A program made the position numbers and the translations under genes. A model generated the notes under the pieces. It saw only the letters and a list, made by a program, of their open reading frames with translations. It was not told where the DNA came from and did not search any database. Source: CAXKXX01 sp964059975 (lineage in GTDB: Bacteria; Pseudomonadota; Gammaproteobacteria; Enterobacterales; Enterobacteriaceae). Taken from it: DNA of 64,000 bases. Numbering within the stretch: the first letter of the stretch is position 1; each line of letters starts with the position of its first letter. This document shows, in pieces, positions 8,958 to 18,761 of the stretch. The stretch spans positions 62,001 to 126,000 of the forward strand of contig CAXKXX010000001.1 of NCBI GenBank assembly GCA_964059975.1, written 5' to 3'.

Positions 8958-9001
8958 AATGGGCTCACTCAATTTTAGGAATGGGCTCACTCAATTTTAG
9001 G
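8958..9001. repeat. Perfect tandem duplication, 22 bp x 2
   Basis: The unit AATGGGCTCACTCAATTTTA plus GG occurs twice without a mismatch and head to tail, in the 292-bp gap between rseC and lepA. The absence of any difference between copies suggests a recent duplication in otherwise decaying DNA. It lies upstream of lepA on its coding strand and could alter a promoter or leader, but no promoter is evident. Confidence 0.85.
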
Positions 9002-9116
9002 TTGGGCGCATAATAATTTGGCTTTTTTGAATAGAAAGTTTCACAAAAATGGGGGCTTCTTCGATAGATCGTTCCTTCATAGTGCAGACGGACCTGCCCT
9101 CAAGCGAACTATCTCA

Positions 9117-9623
9117 TCATCTGTGTTTATGAGGCTTCGACCCCTTATGGAGATAGTGGTTCGAGGTGAACCTTAGATCGTCGGAGCACTTTCCATGCGC
9201 ACATATCTGTAAAATAATCGGTCGGTACTTGGCTTGTTTAATGAAAGTGTGAGATAATTTATTTATTAGACTAAATACCGCTCCGCCACCCATCAATGCT
9301 CCAATTGCTGCCGAGGTATCGGTACCCAGAAAGTATTGTGATAACCCCCCCCCCAGCGTTACTCCTAGTATAGGGGCTAAGTATACTAGTATCGCCGAGC
9401 ACAGTAACCTATTTTCTGAAATACCAAGCTCTAAACGCTGACCTGGTTTTAGGGGTTGATTTATACTAACCTGAAATTTGCGATCAGCTTCGGTCACTAA
9501 CAGTGCAGATGGACTGCAGCTGGCGCTCATACCGCAGCCGGAGCATCGGATTTTTTGACTACGCAACAGTAGCGCCTTGCCTTCTCTCCAAGAAATCACC
9601 GTAACCCATTCTTTTATCATCAA
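9117..9623 (-). CDS. rseC: SoxR-reducing / sigma-E locus protein RseC
   Basis: RseC is an inner-membrane protein encoded at the end of the rpoE-rseABC operon in E. coli; it is linked to SoxR reduction and has a cysteine cluster. The frame starts MMIKEWVTV (E. coli MIKEWATV) and has CSGCGMSASC near residues 27-36 and two hydrophobic segments near 75-90 and 105-120. It is 168 residues long against 159. Its partners rpoE, rseA and rseB are not found upstream, so the gene stands alone before lepA. The coding strand holds an uninterrupted run of ten G (9345-9354 on the plus strand as C) encoding part of TLGGGLSQ, a likely slippage site for an AT-rich genome. Whether it is functional is uncertain. 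Confidence 0.88.
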   Translation of the reverse strand: MMIKEWVTVISWREGKALLLRSQKIRCSGCGMSASCSPSALLVTEADRKFQVSINQPLKPGQRLELGISENRLLCSAILVYLAPILGVTLGGGLSQYFLGTDTSAAIGALMGGGAVFSLINKLSHTFIKQAKYRPIILQICAHGKCSDDLRFTSNHYLHKGSKPHKHR

Positions 9624-10939
9624 CGAGATTCCGTCATAGGTGCGCTACTTTTTTCTGTAATGAATGCGAATAGTTTTCTATGATTAATTGTAATAGATTT
9701 ATGTGCGTTGGCTGTAATAGCTTCGCCTCTATATCTCACAGATTGAATGTTAGATGCTCCTTTAGGTGTCACCGTTATTCGCCCGATTTAGGGAATAAAA
9801 TTAATACGCTTCACGCTAAGCTCTGATGCTTTTTATCTTGGTTTTTTATCTTAGTACAGAGTCAATTTAATTAATTATGCACTATCTGAGATAGAAAAAA
9901 CAATAGTATAGGCTCATAGCTAGTCGACTTTTCCATAGTGCTATTTTTAGTATCAGCCCTATATTAATTTATCCGTAAACTTAACTTAGTAAGATCGTAC
10001 TTATAAAGAAAAATCCATGCCGTACGTCGTAGCACATCAAAACTTAGATCACTTCTTAGTGATGATCTGAGATTTAAGTACTACACTAAAAAAATTAAAT
10101 AATACAATTTTTCCAGATTTTTAAAATTAAGGTAGGGGATAGTGTAGTACTATCTAGGTGCTTTAATGCGCAGCGGATATTACTTATTTCATCCAAAAAT
10201 TTACGCGTAGAGGACCTCTTTTCGCTTATCACTCTGAAAACTTTGTTATTAACAAGATTTATTATTAATATGTCTACCTTATACCTGCGCCTCTTTGTAT
10301 TAGAATCTCCCTAAGAGAAATTGCTGAGTCACATGCTCTAGCCAATTAGGAATACCCTATTACTTCCGCATCTAAATTGCTATTATACTATACAGATAAA
10401 GCACTCGGGATATCACAGATGAAGTATTCAGGATATCGTGCGAATTCGAGGGATTCTAGGTATTGAAGCTTATAAAATTAATTAAAGCATTGCTTTGATG
10501 TTTACGCCCACTACTAATTACTTTGCCTATCGCTACAGCACTCCTGCGCACGAATGCGAACTTATATAAAGCATTCTTATACTAAAAACTGGGTGCCGAT
10601 TCCTTGCGGCGCACTAGGGATAAGATTCTATCTCTTACGTTGTACGCATTATCATAGATTAAAAAAAGACTTATTATCATTACTTTTGATTCGTGCTATC
10701 AGCACTTAATCTAATTGCTGTTCGTCTATTTGAAATAAATGACGACCGAGTTCATACTTCTATCTAAGTACGTACTGCTTATTTATACACTATATTTTCC
10801 TAAGAAAACTTAGGAATTCCTGAATTGTATAAATATGCACTTTATATAACTATTTGCTTTACGTTATGTTATTTCTTACTTTTAACCAAGCGGGCTTGCT
10901 CGCATAAATTTTACCTTTTTCTACATACATCCATATATT
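9624..10939. other. rpoE-rseA-rseB position, genes lost
   Basis: E. coli has rpoE-rseA-rseB here, divergent from nadB. In this 1.3-kb stretch I can read no sigma-E, RseA or RseB frame on either strand. Structures seen are a 12-bp inverted repeat AGTACTACACTA (10077-10088) with its complement at 10140-10151 around a 51-nt spacer, an 8-bp hairpin TTCCTAAG/CTTAGGAA (10797-10816), and a decayed 23-bp tandem duplication (about 10396-10441) whose copies differ by transitions only. The nadB promoter must be at the right end; no NadR-type TGTTTA/TAAACA box is visible. Confidence 0.5.
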
Positions 10940-12559
10940 ATGCAAGTACTATCTGAACATATCAGCGATATACTAATTATTGGGAGCGGAGCGGCGGGTT
11001 TGTCGATAGCGCTTCGTCTGGCACAGCACTGCAAAGTTATAGTGCTCAGCAAAGGGACAGTGACGGAAGGGGCTACATTTTATGCCCAAGGTGGAATCGC
11101 CGCAGTTTTTTATGAAGAAAAAGATAGTATTGCTGCTCACCTTAACGACACTTTGATTGCCGGAGCTGGCCTTTGCGACAAAAGATCCGTTGAATTTATT
11201 ATTAGAAACGCACGTCATTGCGTACAATGGTTGATCAATCAAGGAGTTTTATTCGATACTGAAGTTAACTGTCAAGGAGAGGTGCATTATCATCTGACAC
11301 AAGAAGGGGGTCACAGTCACCGCCGAATTCTTCATTCTTCTGATGCTACCGGTAAGGAAATAGAAACTACTCTGGTAGATAAAGCAAAAACTCACCCCAA
11401 TATTTGTATTATAGAACACCGTAGTGCGGTAGATCTGATTAGCTCTAATAAGATTGGGTTACCAGATAATAAGAGAAGAGTGATCGGCGCTTACGTCTGG
11501 AATCGACAGAGAGAATACGTCGAAATCTATCGCGCTAGAATGGTAGTACTAGCTACGGGTGGAGCCTCCAATGTATATCGATATACCACTAATCCGGACA
11601 CTTCTTCTGGAGACGGAATAACTATGGCGTGGCGTGCAGGATGCAGAGTCGCCAACCTTGAATTTAACCAATTCCACCCCACCTGCATGTTTCATCCAAA
11701 AGGGCGAAAAAATTTCTTGCTGACCGAAGCGTTACGTGGTGAAGGAGCCTATCTCAAGCGTCCAGATGGCAGTCGTTTTATGCCAGATTTTGATCTACGT
11801 AACGAGCTAGCACCCCGCGACGTCGTCACCCGTGCTATCGACTATGAAATGAAACGATTAGACGTAAATTGTATGTATTTAGATATCAGCCACAAACCAG
11901 AAAAATTCGTCACTCGGCATTTCCCGATGATTTATAAAAAGTTGCTGACTCTTGGATTCGATTTAACGAAGGTGCCGATCCCAATTGTTCCTGCTGCACA
12001 CTACACCTGTGGCGGTATAATGGTTGATCAATATGGACGTACGGATATTTCTGGATTATATGCTATTGGAGAAGTCAGTTATACCGGACTGCACGGAGCC
12101 AATCGCATGGCTTCGAATTCATTACTAGAATGTCTAGTTTATGGTTGGTCTGCAGCAAACGATATATTAAAGAATTTACCGCTTATGCAGTCAACTAATA
12201 CTCCCTTATCTGAATGGAATGCGTCTGGTGCTGCTTTTAATACAAGCGAGGAGGTCATGATCCGAAATAACTGCCAGGAATTACGGCTGTTTATGTGGGA
12301 CTGCGTTGGTGTAGTGCGCACCATAAGGAAGTTAGAATCTGCAATGCGATATATTGATACGCTGAAGAAGGAAGTCGATGAATACTATGCCAACTTCCGC
12401 ATCTCTAGTGATTCACTTGAACTACGAAGCTTAGTGGAGACAGCCAAGCTAATCGTGCAGTGCGCTATGATTCGCAAGGAGAGTCGGGGACTGCACTATA
12501 TTCTGGATTATCCAGATTCGCTACCAAAAGCGCTTCCGACAATTCTCCGTCCTTCCTGA
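10940..12559 (+). CDS. nadB: L-aspartate oxidase
   Basis: NadB is the FAD enzyme that oxidises L-aspartate to iminoaspartate, the first step of de novo NAD synthesis; NadA, also encoded here, uses the product. At 539 residues it is about the E. coli length (540). Near the N-terminus are DILIIGSGAAGLS (FAD fold), TEGATFYAQGGIAA (about 43-56), the active-site region REGG-type EGGHSHRRILH (about 120), HPTCMFHP and APRDVVTRA (about 290), and PAAHYTCGG (about 352) followed by GEVSYTGLHGANRMASNSLLE split by a few residues. It is divergent from the rseC-lepA group, as in E. coli. Confidence 0.98.
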   Translation: MQVLSEHISDILIIGSGAAGLSIALRLAQHCKVIVLSKGTVTEGATFYAQGGIAAVFYEEKDSIAAHLNDTLIAGAGLCDKRSVEFIIRNARHCVQWLINQGVLFDTEVNCQGEVHYHLTQEGGHSHRRILHSSDATGKEIETTLVDKAKTHPNICIIEHRSAVDLISSNKIGLPDNKRRVIGAYVWNRQREYVEIYRARMVVLATGGASNVYRYTTNPDTSSGDGITMAWRAGCRVANLEFNQFHPTCMFHPKGRKNFLLTEALRGEGAYLKRPDGSRFMPDFDLRNELAPRDVVTRAIDYEMKRLDVNCMYLDISHKPEKFVTRHFPMIYKKLLTLGFDLTKVPIPIVPAAHYTCGGIMVDQYGRTDISGLYAIGEVSYTGLHGANRMASNSLLECLVYGWSAANDILKNLPLMQSTNTPLSEWNASGAAFNTSEEVMIRNNCQELRLFMWDCVGVVRTIRKLESAMRYIDTLKKEVDEYYANFRISSDSLELRSLVETAKLIVQCAMIRKESRGLHYILDYPDSLPKALPTILRPS

Positions 12560-14430
12560 GTGGTAGCACTCGAGTAGAGGGCGCGCCCCTAAAACTATCC
12601 ATCTATGATGAAATCTTCTGGTAGAATTTTATTCTAAACTTAATGCTGCTATAAAAAATTATTTCCTAGAAAAAGCGTTCTGTTCCGCATGCTAGACAAT
12701 ATAGCAGACGGGCTCGGTATAGTGATTTAACATATAAGCGTTATCCTGCTTACATTCAAGTCGGGGGCGGTATATTCGGGACTCATATTCTAAAAAATAC
12801 AATAGATTTCTAAAAGTTATATTATATGAAATAACATAATTTCAACCGGTATTCATCGATATCTCATAGATAAGAATCAGTCTACTGTAAAAAAGTTACT
12901 TATAAAGACTATTTAAATGATTCTTATGCACTTAGCTAAAAGAAATTTTAGCTGCCCTTACCCATATTTATTACTACTTTACTATTCAGTAAAATTAACT
13001 CAAGTCGTATCTCTTCTTTCTTTGAAAACAGGCGAATAATGGGGTGCTACATCAGTGTCAAAACGGCGTAATTTAGGATAAATTTTTTCGATATACGTCT
13101 CATAATAACTATATAAACATAAAAATAAGTTATTTCGTCTTTTTCTGAGCATGCTCTCAAACAATTAATCGTAGAGATCTATTTTTATGTCTTTGAAAGA
13201 AAAAATGTGAAAAATAGTACTAATATAATAATGATTGATAAAAGAAAATAGCGATATTATTATGTCTTATAAAAAACTTAAAGTAAAAATTAGTGGTCTT
13301 ACTTAAAAAGGTTGAGAGATCTTTTAGTATATGTAGATGAATAAACAACGAACTGGCTTCTAGTATCTCTAGTCCTGCACATAGTACATGATAAACGCAA
13401 TGAGATAATAGAATAGATGATGAAGAGTAAAGCTGAGTTGTTGACCGCACAGAATCTTGAAATTAAGTATATAGCTAACATTCATAATATCCAAGTTATA
13501 CATAACTCTGTATATAACTCTGTAATGTGTACTCCTGATATTGTGATTTGCACCCGCATGAGTCATATTGATCAAATGGGGAGCATAGGCTCGCTATTTC
13601 TCTAATTGCAGTATACAGCTATTCCTTATACAACATTCAAACGCACTTTATCTAACAATATGAATACTCAAATAAAAATAATCGTAAATCCTAAAAGAAA
13701 TATTATTTACGCGTGTTCAATATAAGATATTAAAGATGACTCTAAGTAGAAAAATTCTATTGAATAGTACCTGAATAAATGCGTCAATGATCACGTAGAT
13801 TTTTTATTTTTTAAATGTTCTGTGGAATATGATTTAAATGTAATTTCTTTATCTTTACTAATCCTAAAGATCAAAACATATTATTAAGTTTAAATTAATA
13901 GCTAATTTCGTACTAGATTGCTATATGAGTAAGAGGAGGCTATATGTGTAATACTAATTTCGAATACTTTCTTAATATTATAACGATTATTCTAAAAACC
14001 TTAAGGAAGGAAAGCTATACCTAGTGTATTTACGTAGAACTGCGCAATATGACAAATCATTGGTTTATTTAAAAAAGTACGTCTTAATGATATTTTTACT
14101 CTTTATTAAGAAAAAAAATATAGGAGTCTTTAGTTTTTTATCTAATATTTAGATACAAGTAATTTTTACTATATAAAATTATTATTTATTTTAAAATGAC
14201 TAAATAATTTTATATGTTAAAGATCATTATTTTTTAGAAAGCGTCTTTTAAAACTAATTTTAATTTTATATTAGACCCATAGGTATTAAAAAGTGATGAT
14301 TATTTAATATATGATTCATCATTAATTGTATACTAAGTAGATAAAAGAATAGTACTTGATTAGGTTTAATCTATATTACAGTAAAACCAAATTTATTTAA
14401 CTAATTGCAATTAAAATAAGGAAAATACTT
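12560..14430. other. Gene-free stretch between nadB and ung
   Basis: This 1.87-kb region is very AT-rich. E. coli has several genes between nadB and ung; none can be read here, and the short open frames at 13220-13605 overlap one another in different frames and look random. Just after nadB is a GC palindrome GGGCGCGCCC (12579-12588) without a T-run. An AT-only 13-bp inverted repeat lies at 14171-14183 with 14203-14215. Confidence 0.5.
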
Positions 14431-15099
14431 ATGTCCAGATTGCTTACCTGGAATGATATGATCGGAAAAGAAAAAAGCCAGCTATATTTTATCAAAATAC
14501 TAGCTTTTATTACCAGAGAACGCCAGGTTGGTAAAACTATTTATCCCCCCCAGAAAGACATCTTTAACGCTCTCCGTTTTACCAATTTTTCAGACATAAA
14601 AGTGGTAATATTAGGTCAAGATCCTTATCATGGCCCCAATCAGGCGCACGGTTTATCTTTTTCCGTGCCTCAAGGCATAGCAATACCGCCTTCTTTGATA
14701 AATATCTATAAAGAGCTAGAAAAAGATATTTCCGAATTTAAACGTCCAAATCACGGATGCTTGAAAAGCTGGACTAAGCAAGGCGTTCTATTACTTAATG
14801 CAGTACTGACAGTTGAAAGCGGACGGGCAAATTCCCACGCTAATTTGGGTTGGGAGGTCTTTACTAATAAAATAATTACAGCAATAAGCGAGATCCAAAA
14901 GGGAGTAATATTTTTGTTGTGGGGATCTCGTGCTCAAAAAAAAAGCAATTTTATTGATCTTAATCGGCATCATCTGCTAGAGGCGCCGCATCCTTCTCCG
15001 CTTTCAGCCCACCGTGGATTTTTCGGATGTCGGCACTTTTCGCAGACTAATGAGCTACTAAAAAAGCAAAGACGTCTTCCCATTGACTGGCTACTGTAG
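14431..15099 (+). CDS. ung: Uracil-DNA glycosylase
   Basis: Ung removes uracil arising from cytosine deamination, which starts base-excision repair and limits C-to-T drift. The 222 residues are close to E. coli (229). The water-activating loop GQDPYHG with Asp64, PPSLINIYKELE, the uracil-pocket GVLLLNAVLTV and the minor-groove loop HPSPLSAHRGFFG are intact. The coding sequence contains a C7 run (about 14544-14550) and an A9 run (14936-14944), both slippage-prone, yet the frame is preserved. Keeping this enzyme in an AT-drifting genome that has lost recO and recN is notable. The gene converges on grpE. Confidence 0.97.
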   Translation: MSRLLTWNDMIGKEKSQLYFIKILAFITRERQVGKTIYPPQKDIFNALRFTNFSDIKVVILGQDPYHGPNQAHGLSFSVPQGIAIPPSLINIYKELEKDISEFKRPNHGCLKSWTKQGVLLLNAVLTVESGRANSHANLGWEVFTNKIITAISEIQKGVIFLLWGSRAQKKSNFIDLNRHHLLEAPHPSPLSAHRGFFGCRHFSQTNELLKKQRRLPIDWLL

Positions 15100-15204
15100 G
15101 TGTGGTTCTTTAAAAATGGAGAGCGCTTCTAGATTCATTACTGCCGTCCTAAGTTGCTTTTTTAATGCTTCCCGGGTGTATGATGTATTCAAGCAATGCT
15201 TTTA

Positions 15205-15816
15205 TTAGACTAGTGGGCTTATGCTTGGGGCATTAGAAACTACAACCATAGCCGGTCGTAGTAATCGACCATTTAGTTTATAACCTTTTTGCATCACCAT
15301 TATCACATGATTCGGTTCATGATCAGAAGAGTCGATCAGAGTCATTGCCTGATGTAAATCTGGGTTAAAAGGCACATTTATATCGCCAATAATCTCGATT
15401 CCATATTTATAAATTACATTCTTCAAGGATTTCAGCGTCAGTTCTACGCCCTCTATCATTGACACTAAATCGGAAGTATTTTTATCAGCTATCTCTAGTG
15501 CGCGCTCTAGATTATCGATCACTGGCAGTAGATCGTAAGAAAATTTCTCCAGTGCAAATTTATGTGCTTTTTCAATATCTAATTCTGTGCGCCGGCGTAG
15601 ATTCTCTAGTTCCGCTTTCGCACGTAAGAAGCTGTCGTAGCTATTGCGTTCATTCTGTTGTAATTCAGCTAATTGAGCCTCTAGTGCAATAGTTCGAGCA
15701 TCGTATGAGTTGATTTTTTCTTGTGTTGTTTTTGTTTCTGTATCCCGGAACTGAGGCTGCTGTTCCATTTCTTCTAAGACTTTATTGTCCGGAGTATTCT
15801 GGTCTTTACTAGTCAT
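15205..15816 (-). CDS. grpE: Nucleotide exchange factor GrpE
   Basis: GrpE releases ADP from DnaK and is essential to the DnaK chaperone cycle, which obligate symbionts typically rely on. The 203 residues compare with 197 in E. coli. The order is a polar N-terminus, a long coiled coil (about 35-95) including AELENLRRRTELDIEKAHKF in pieces, and the C-terminal beta domain with PGDxxNP-type FNPDLHQAM, GYKLNGRLLRPAMVVV and a short tail. It sits opposite nadK, as in E. coli, with 124 bp between the divergent starts. No clear heat-shock promoter is visible. Confidence 0.96.
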   Translation of the reverse strand: MTSKDQNTPDNKVLEEMEQQPQFRDTETKTTQEKINSYDARTIALEAQLAELQQNERNSYDSFLRAKAELENLRRRTELDIEKAHKFALEKFSYDLLPVIDNLERALEIADKNTSDLVSMIEGVELTLKSLKNVIYKYGIEIIGDINVPFNPDLHQAMTLIDSSDHEPNHVIMVMQKGYKLNGRLLRPAMVVVSNAPSISPLV

Positions 15817-15940
15817 GCGATGTCTCCATTTTTAGCATTTATTCCGCAACTTAGCTTATTATAGTGATCAAAATTAGGGTTTCAAGTCGATCAGTCATAA
15901 TATAGAGCACAAACCCGCCCTTATAGGGAATATTCTAAGA

Positions 15941-16819
15941 ATGAATAAAAAATTTAGTTGCATCGGTATTGTCGGGCATCCGCGTCACACTTCAGCACTC
16001 GCAACGCATAAGATGTTATATCATTGGCTAACTACTCGGGGATACCGTGTAATTATTGAACCGAAAGTTGCTCAAGATTTGAAATTGAGAAATGCTATTA
16101 CCGGAAGTTTAGACGATATCGGGAAAGGGGCCGATCTAGCCGTCGTAGTTGGAGGAGATGGAAATATGCTTAGTGCCGCACGCGTATTGGCTTCCCACGA
16201 TATTAAAGTGATCGGGGTAAATCGTGGCAACTTAGGTTTTTTAACTGATCTCGATCCTGACAATGCACTACGGCAATTGACGTATGTATTAGAAGGCAAA
16301 TATATCGATGAACAACATTTTTTATTGGAAACTAGTATATATGCGGGAGGGCGACAATCTCATATCGGGTCAGCCATTAATGAAGTTATACTCCATCCAG
16401 ATAAGGTGGCCCATATGATCGAATTTGAAGTGTATATTGATGATCACCTCGCCTTCTCCCAGCGCTCTGATGGTCTTATCATCGCCACGCCAATCGGTTC
16501 AACTGCTTACGCTCTTTCAGCAGGCGGTCCGATTCTCTCTCCATCTATAGAAGCTGTCATTTTAGTCCCGATGTTTCCGCATACGCTCTCTGCTCGACCA
16601 TTAGTAATTAGAAGCAATAGTGTTATCCGGTTAAAATTTTCTCAGATTGGCGCTGATCTTAAAATTAGCTGTGATGGCCAGGTTTCTTTGCCGATTCAAG
16701 AAGGTCAACAAGTGCTAATACGCCGTAGTAATTCTCAATTAAATCTTATTCATTCAAATGACTACAGTTACTTTAAGACTCTAAACTCAAAGTTAGGTTG
16801 GTCAAAAAACTTGTTCTAA
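15941..16819 (+). CDS. nadK: NAD kinase
   Basis: NadK phosphorylates NAD to NADP and is the only dedicated bacterial route to NADP. The 292 residues equal E. coli. The motifs are GIVGHPRH near the N-terminus, the catalytic GGDGNML (about 72-78), GVNRGNLGFLTDLDPD (about 95-110), and the second conserved region SDGLIIATPIGSTAYALSAGG in two parts (about 180-200), ending KLGWSKNLF. With nadA and nadB in the same window, three NAD(P) steps are encoded within 17 kb. recN, which normally follows, is missing. Confidence 0.98.
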   Translation: MNKKFSCIGIVGHPRHTSALATHKMLYHWLTTRGYRVIIEPKVAQDLKLRNAITGSLDDIGKGADLAVVVGGDGNMLSAARVLASHDIKVIGVNRGNLGFLTDLDPDNALRQLTYVLEGKYIDEQHFLLETSIYAGGRQSHIGSAINEVILHPDKVAHMIEFEVYIDDHLAFSQRSDGLIIATPIGSTAYALSAGGPILSPSIEAVILVPMFPHTLSARPLVIRSNSVIRLKFSQIGADLKISCDGQVSLPIQEGQQVLIRRSNSQLNLIHSNDYSYFKTLNSKLGWSKNLF

Positions 16820-17510
16820 AAAATCTAATTTAATATGTGTTACTGCACATATAGATAGATATTATTAATAGATATTATTAAAGTGAAGTATTATATTAAT
16901 GAGTTTAATCTTTCTGATAGAAAGACCCGCACTCTTTCCAATTTTTGAGTTAAATTTAAGGTGGATGCTAACATCCCTTTCTGTAATAATATTTTCAGAA
17001 TCAATACGCCGAACATGAGCTTTATTAATCGTAACCCAACATACTGTAGCCGGTCCATTTTATCATTTTAGTTCGAATTACGAAATTAAGACACCTAATA
17101 ATCAAAATAGACTTCTAGGGATGACAGCTTAGTAATTAGTTTGAAAATCTTAAATGGATTCTTCTCTATATCACTAAAGCTAATAATTGCCCCACGTTGC
17201 TCATGCCAATCATATGTACTTAAATCATGGCCCACATACGTTGGTTAGATGAAAAACCACTATAGCAGATAAAATCTATACCTGACATCACGCTCAATAT
17301 AAAGAATACGACATCGATGAATTAAATATGAAAGGGCAATTAGGCGAATTCTATGACATTAAAACATGGTAATTATGAAGATCTCGACAGTGCGTTTTAT
17401 CTTGAAAGAGTACTTTTATCTTGGAGGATAAAAGGGATCCGAACCTCCTAGCGTAGAGGACTTCATAATAGTTAGTAAACTTCAAACGTATATATAGCAA
17501 AACCGTATCG
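16820..17510. other. recN position, gene lost
   Basis: In E. coli recN (about 1.66 kb) lies between nadK and bamE. Only 691 bp remain, with stops in all frames. A 13-bp unit ATAGATATTATTA occurs twice in tandem at 16855-16880. A perfect 8-bp hairpin, CTTTTATC/GATAAAAG with a 6-nt loop, is at 17413-17434, about 77 bp before bamE. A faint FIN-containing peptide near 17020-17045 might be recN debris, but this is too weak to call. Confidence 0.5.
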
Positions 17511-17855
17511 ATGCGCCATAAAATACTGATAGCACCCTCTATGCTTCTTACCATGCTGTCTATTGGGTGCACTACCCTTACTAAAATAGCTTATCACCCT
17601 GACATTAATCAAGGTAATTACTTAACCTCTATAGAGATAAAAAAAATTCAAAAAGGTATGACCCAGCAACAAGTTGCTTATATACTAGGAAATCCAATTC
17701 TAAAAGATCCATTCGGTGCTCAAGTATGGTTCTATATATTTAGGCGGGAACGCGGTCACGCGCGTATTACTCAGAATACTCTAATCTTAACCTTCACTAG
17801 TGACGGCATACTGACAGACATTCAAAATAAATCTGGTCTCTCTAATGAGGACTAG
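17511..17855 (+). CDS. bamE: Outer-membrane assembly lipoprotein BamE
   Basis: BamE (SmpA) is a small lipoprotein of the BAM complex, which inserts beta-barrels such as OmpA into the outer membrane. The 114 residues match E. coli (113). The lipoprotein signal ends LSIGC with the lipidated Cys at residue 20. The hallmark INQGNYLT (about 35), GMTQQQVAYILGNP (about 57) and DPFG.QVWFY follow. Its presence shows that an outer membrane with assembled barrels is still made. It is convergent with rnfH. Confidence 0.96.
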   Translation: MRHKILIAPSMLLTMLSIGCTTLTKIAYHPDINQGNYLTSIEIKKIQKGMTQQQVAYILGNPILKDPFGAQVWFYIFRRERGHARITQNTLILTFTSDGILTDIQNKSGLSNED

Positions 17856-17885
17856 TAACGTTTATCTGAAACGGTTTAAATGTAG

Positions 17886-18179
17886 CTAGCGAGCTCGCTT
17901 TCTTGATTTTTCTACTCTTAGACGACGAAGAACTTTAGGATCAGCAGTGAGGGGACGGTAAATCTCTACTCGATCGCCATCGTCTAGACAATCATCTAGA
18001 CCAACAAGACGTCCGTATACTCCCAGCTTATTATTTTTCAGATCAATATCTCGGCATAGCTCTAAAATTCCAGAGTTCTCAATCGCTTGCTTAACGCTAC
18101 TTCTTTCGGGTAGACGTACCTTAAGAAGATATTGTCGATCTGGCAAGGCATACACTACTTCGACTTGCATCTCAGACAC
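17886..18179 (-). CDS. rnfH: RnfH/RatB family protein
   Basis: This is a 97-residue ubiquitin-fold-like protein of the RnfH (UPF0125) family, paired with ratA in enterobacteria; its function is not well established. Recognisable are VEVVYALPDRQYLL near the N-terminus, DIDLKNNKLGVYGR (about 41-54) and DGDRVEIYRPLTADPKVLRR (about 65-84). The start is GTG, overlapping the ratA stop by eight bases, so translation is coupled. The lysine/arginine-rich tail ends the protein. Confidence 0.92.
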   Translation of the reverse strand: MSEMQVEVVYALPDRQYLLKVRLPERSSVKQAIENSGILELCRDIDLKNNKLGVYGRLVGLDDCLDDGDRVEIYRPLTADPKVLRRLRVEKSRKRAR

Positions 18180-18606
18180 TATACACCTGCCTAGCGCGCA
18201 GGGTGAAGGATCGTATCATGATCTCTGCTAATTCTTGAAAAATTTTTCCAAATATTAACTCAATCAGTGTGTTAGAAAATTCAAAATCTAGATAAAGCTT
18301 TACTTTACACGATTTCTCAGTTAACGGTATAAACTGCCAGCTACCCTTTAACTTTCGGAAGGGACCATCAACTAAATGCATACTAATACTCTGAGCATCT
18401 ATCAGCGTATTACGTGTGACCAGGCTTTTACTTATACCTGATTTAGTGATATCTACTACCGCAATTATTTGGTTATTAGATGCATGAATCACGCGGCTAC
18501 GCGTACATCCGGGAAGAAAGTCGGCGTAATAATCAACGTCATTAACTAGCCGATATATTTGCGCAGCGCTGAATTGCACTAATGCAGACTGATTTATCTG
18601 GGGCAT
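18172..18606 (-). CDS. ratA: RatA/Coq10-like START-domain protein
   Basis: This belongs to the polyketide-cyclase/START family that includes E. coli RatA (reported to interfere with ribosome subunit joining) and the ubiquinone-binding Coq10 proteins. I place the start at 18606 because the protein then begins MPQINQSALV, as in relatives, and AAAGGAAAAT precedes it; a frame 10 codons longer exists. The 144-residue product has YRLVNDVDYYADFLPGC (about 17-33), KSLVTRNTL and LVDGPFRKLKGSW (about 88-100), followed by LDFEFSNTLIELIFG. It is coupled to rnfH downstream. Confidence 0.92.
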   Translation of the reverse strand: MPQINQSALVQFSAAQIYRLVNDVDYYADFLPGCTRSRVIHASNNQIIAVVDITKSGISKSLVTRNTLIDAQSISMHLVDGPFRKLKGSWQFIPLTEKSCKVKLYLDFEFSNTLIELIFGKIFQELAEIMIRSFTLRARQVYSV

Positions 18607-18761
18607 ATTTTCCTTTAAAAAATGAGCGGATAGCACTATTTATTTATGTGAAATTAAAAAATTTTTGAAAAAATACATAGGTGAATCAAATTTTTAAAAA
18701 TGTATGAGGAACTAAATAGTAGAATATTTTTCTATAATACACATAGTATAATTAAGGTAGT

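Noticed and set aside
13220..13605. Four overlapping short frames between nadB and ung
   Set aside because: They occupy the same bases in different frames, lack ribosome-binding sites and have no homology.
17015..17050. Possible recN fragment with FIN-like residues
   Set aside because: Only a few residues match, with no consistent continuation on either side; position is the main argument.
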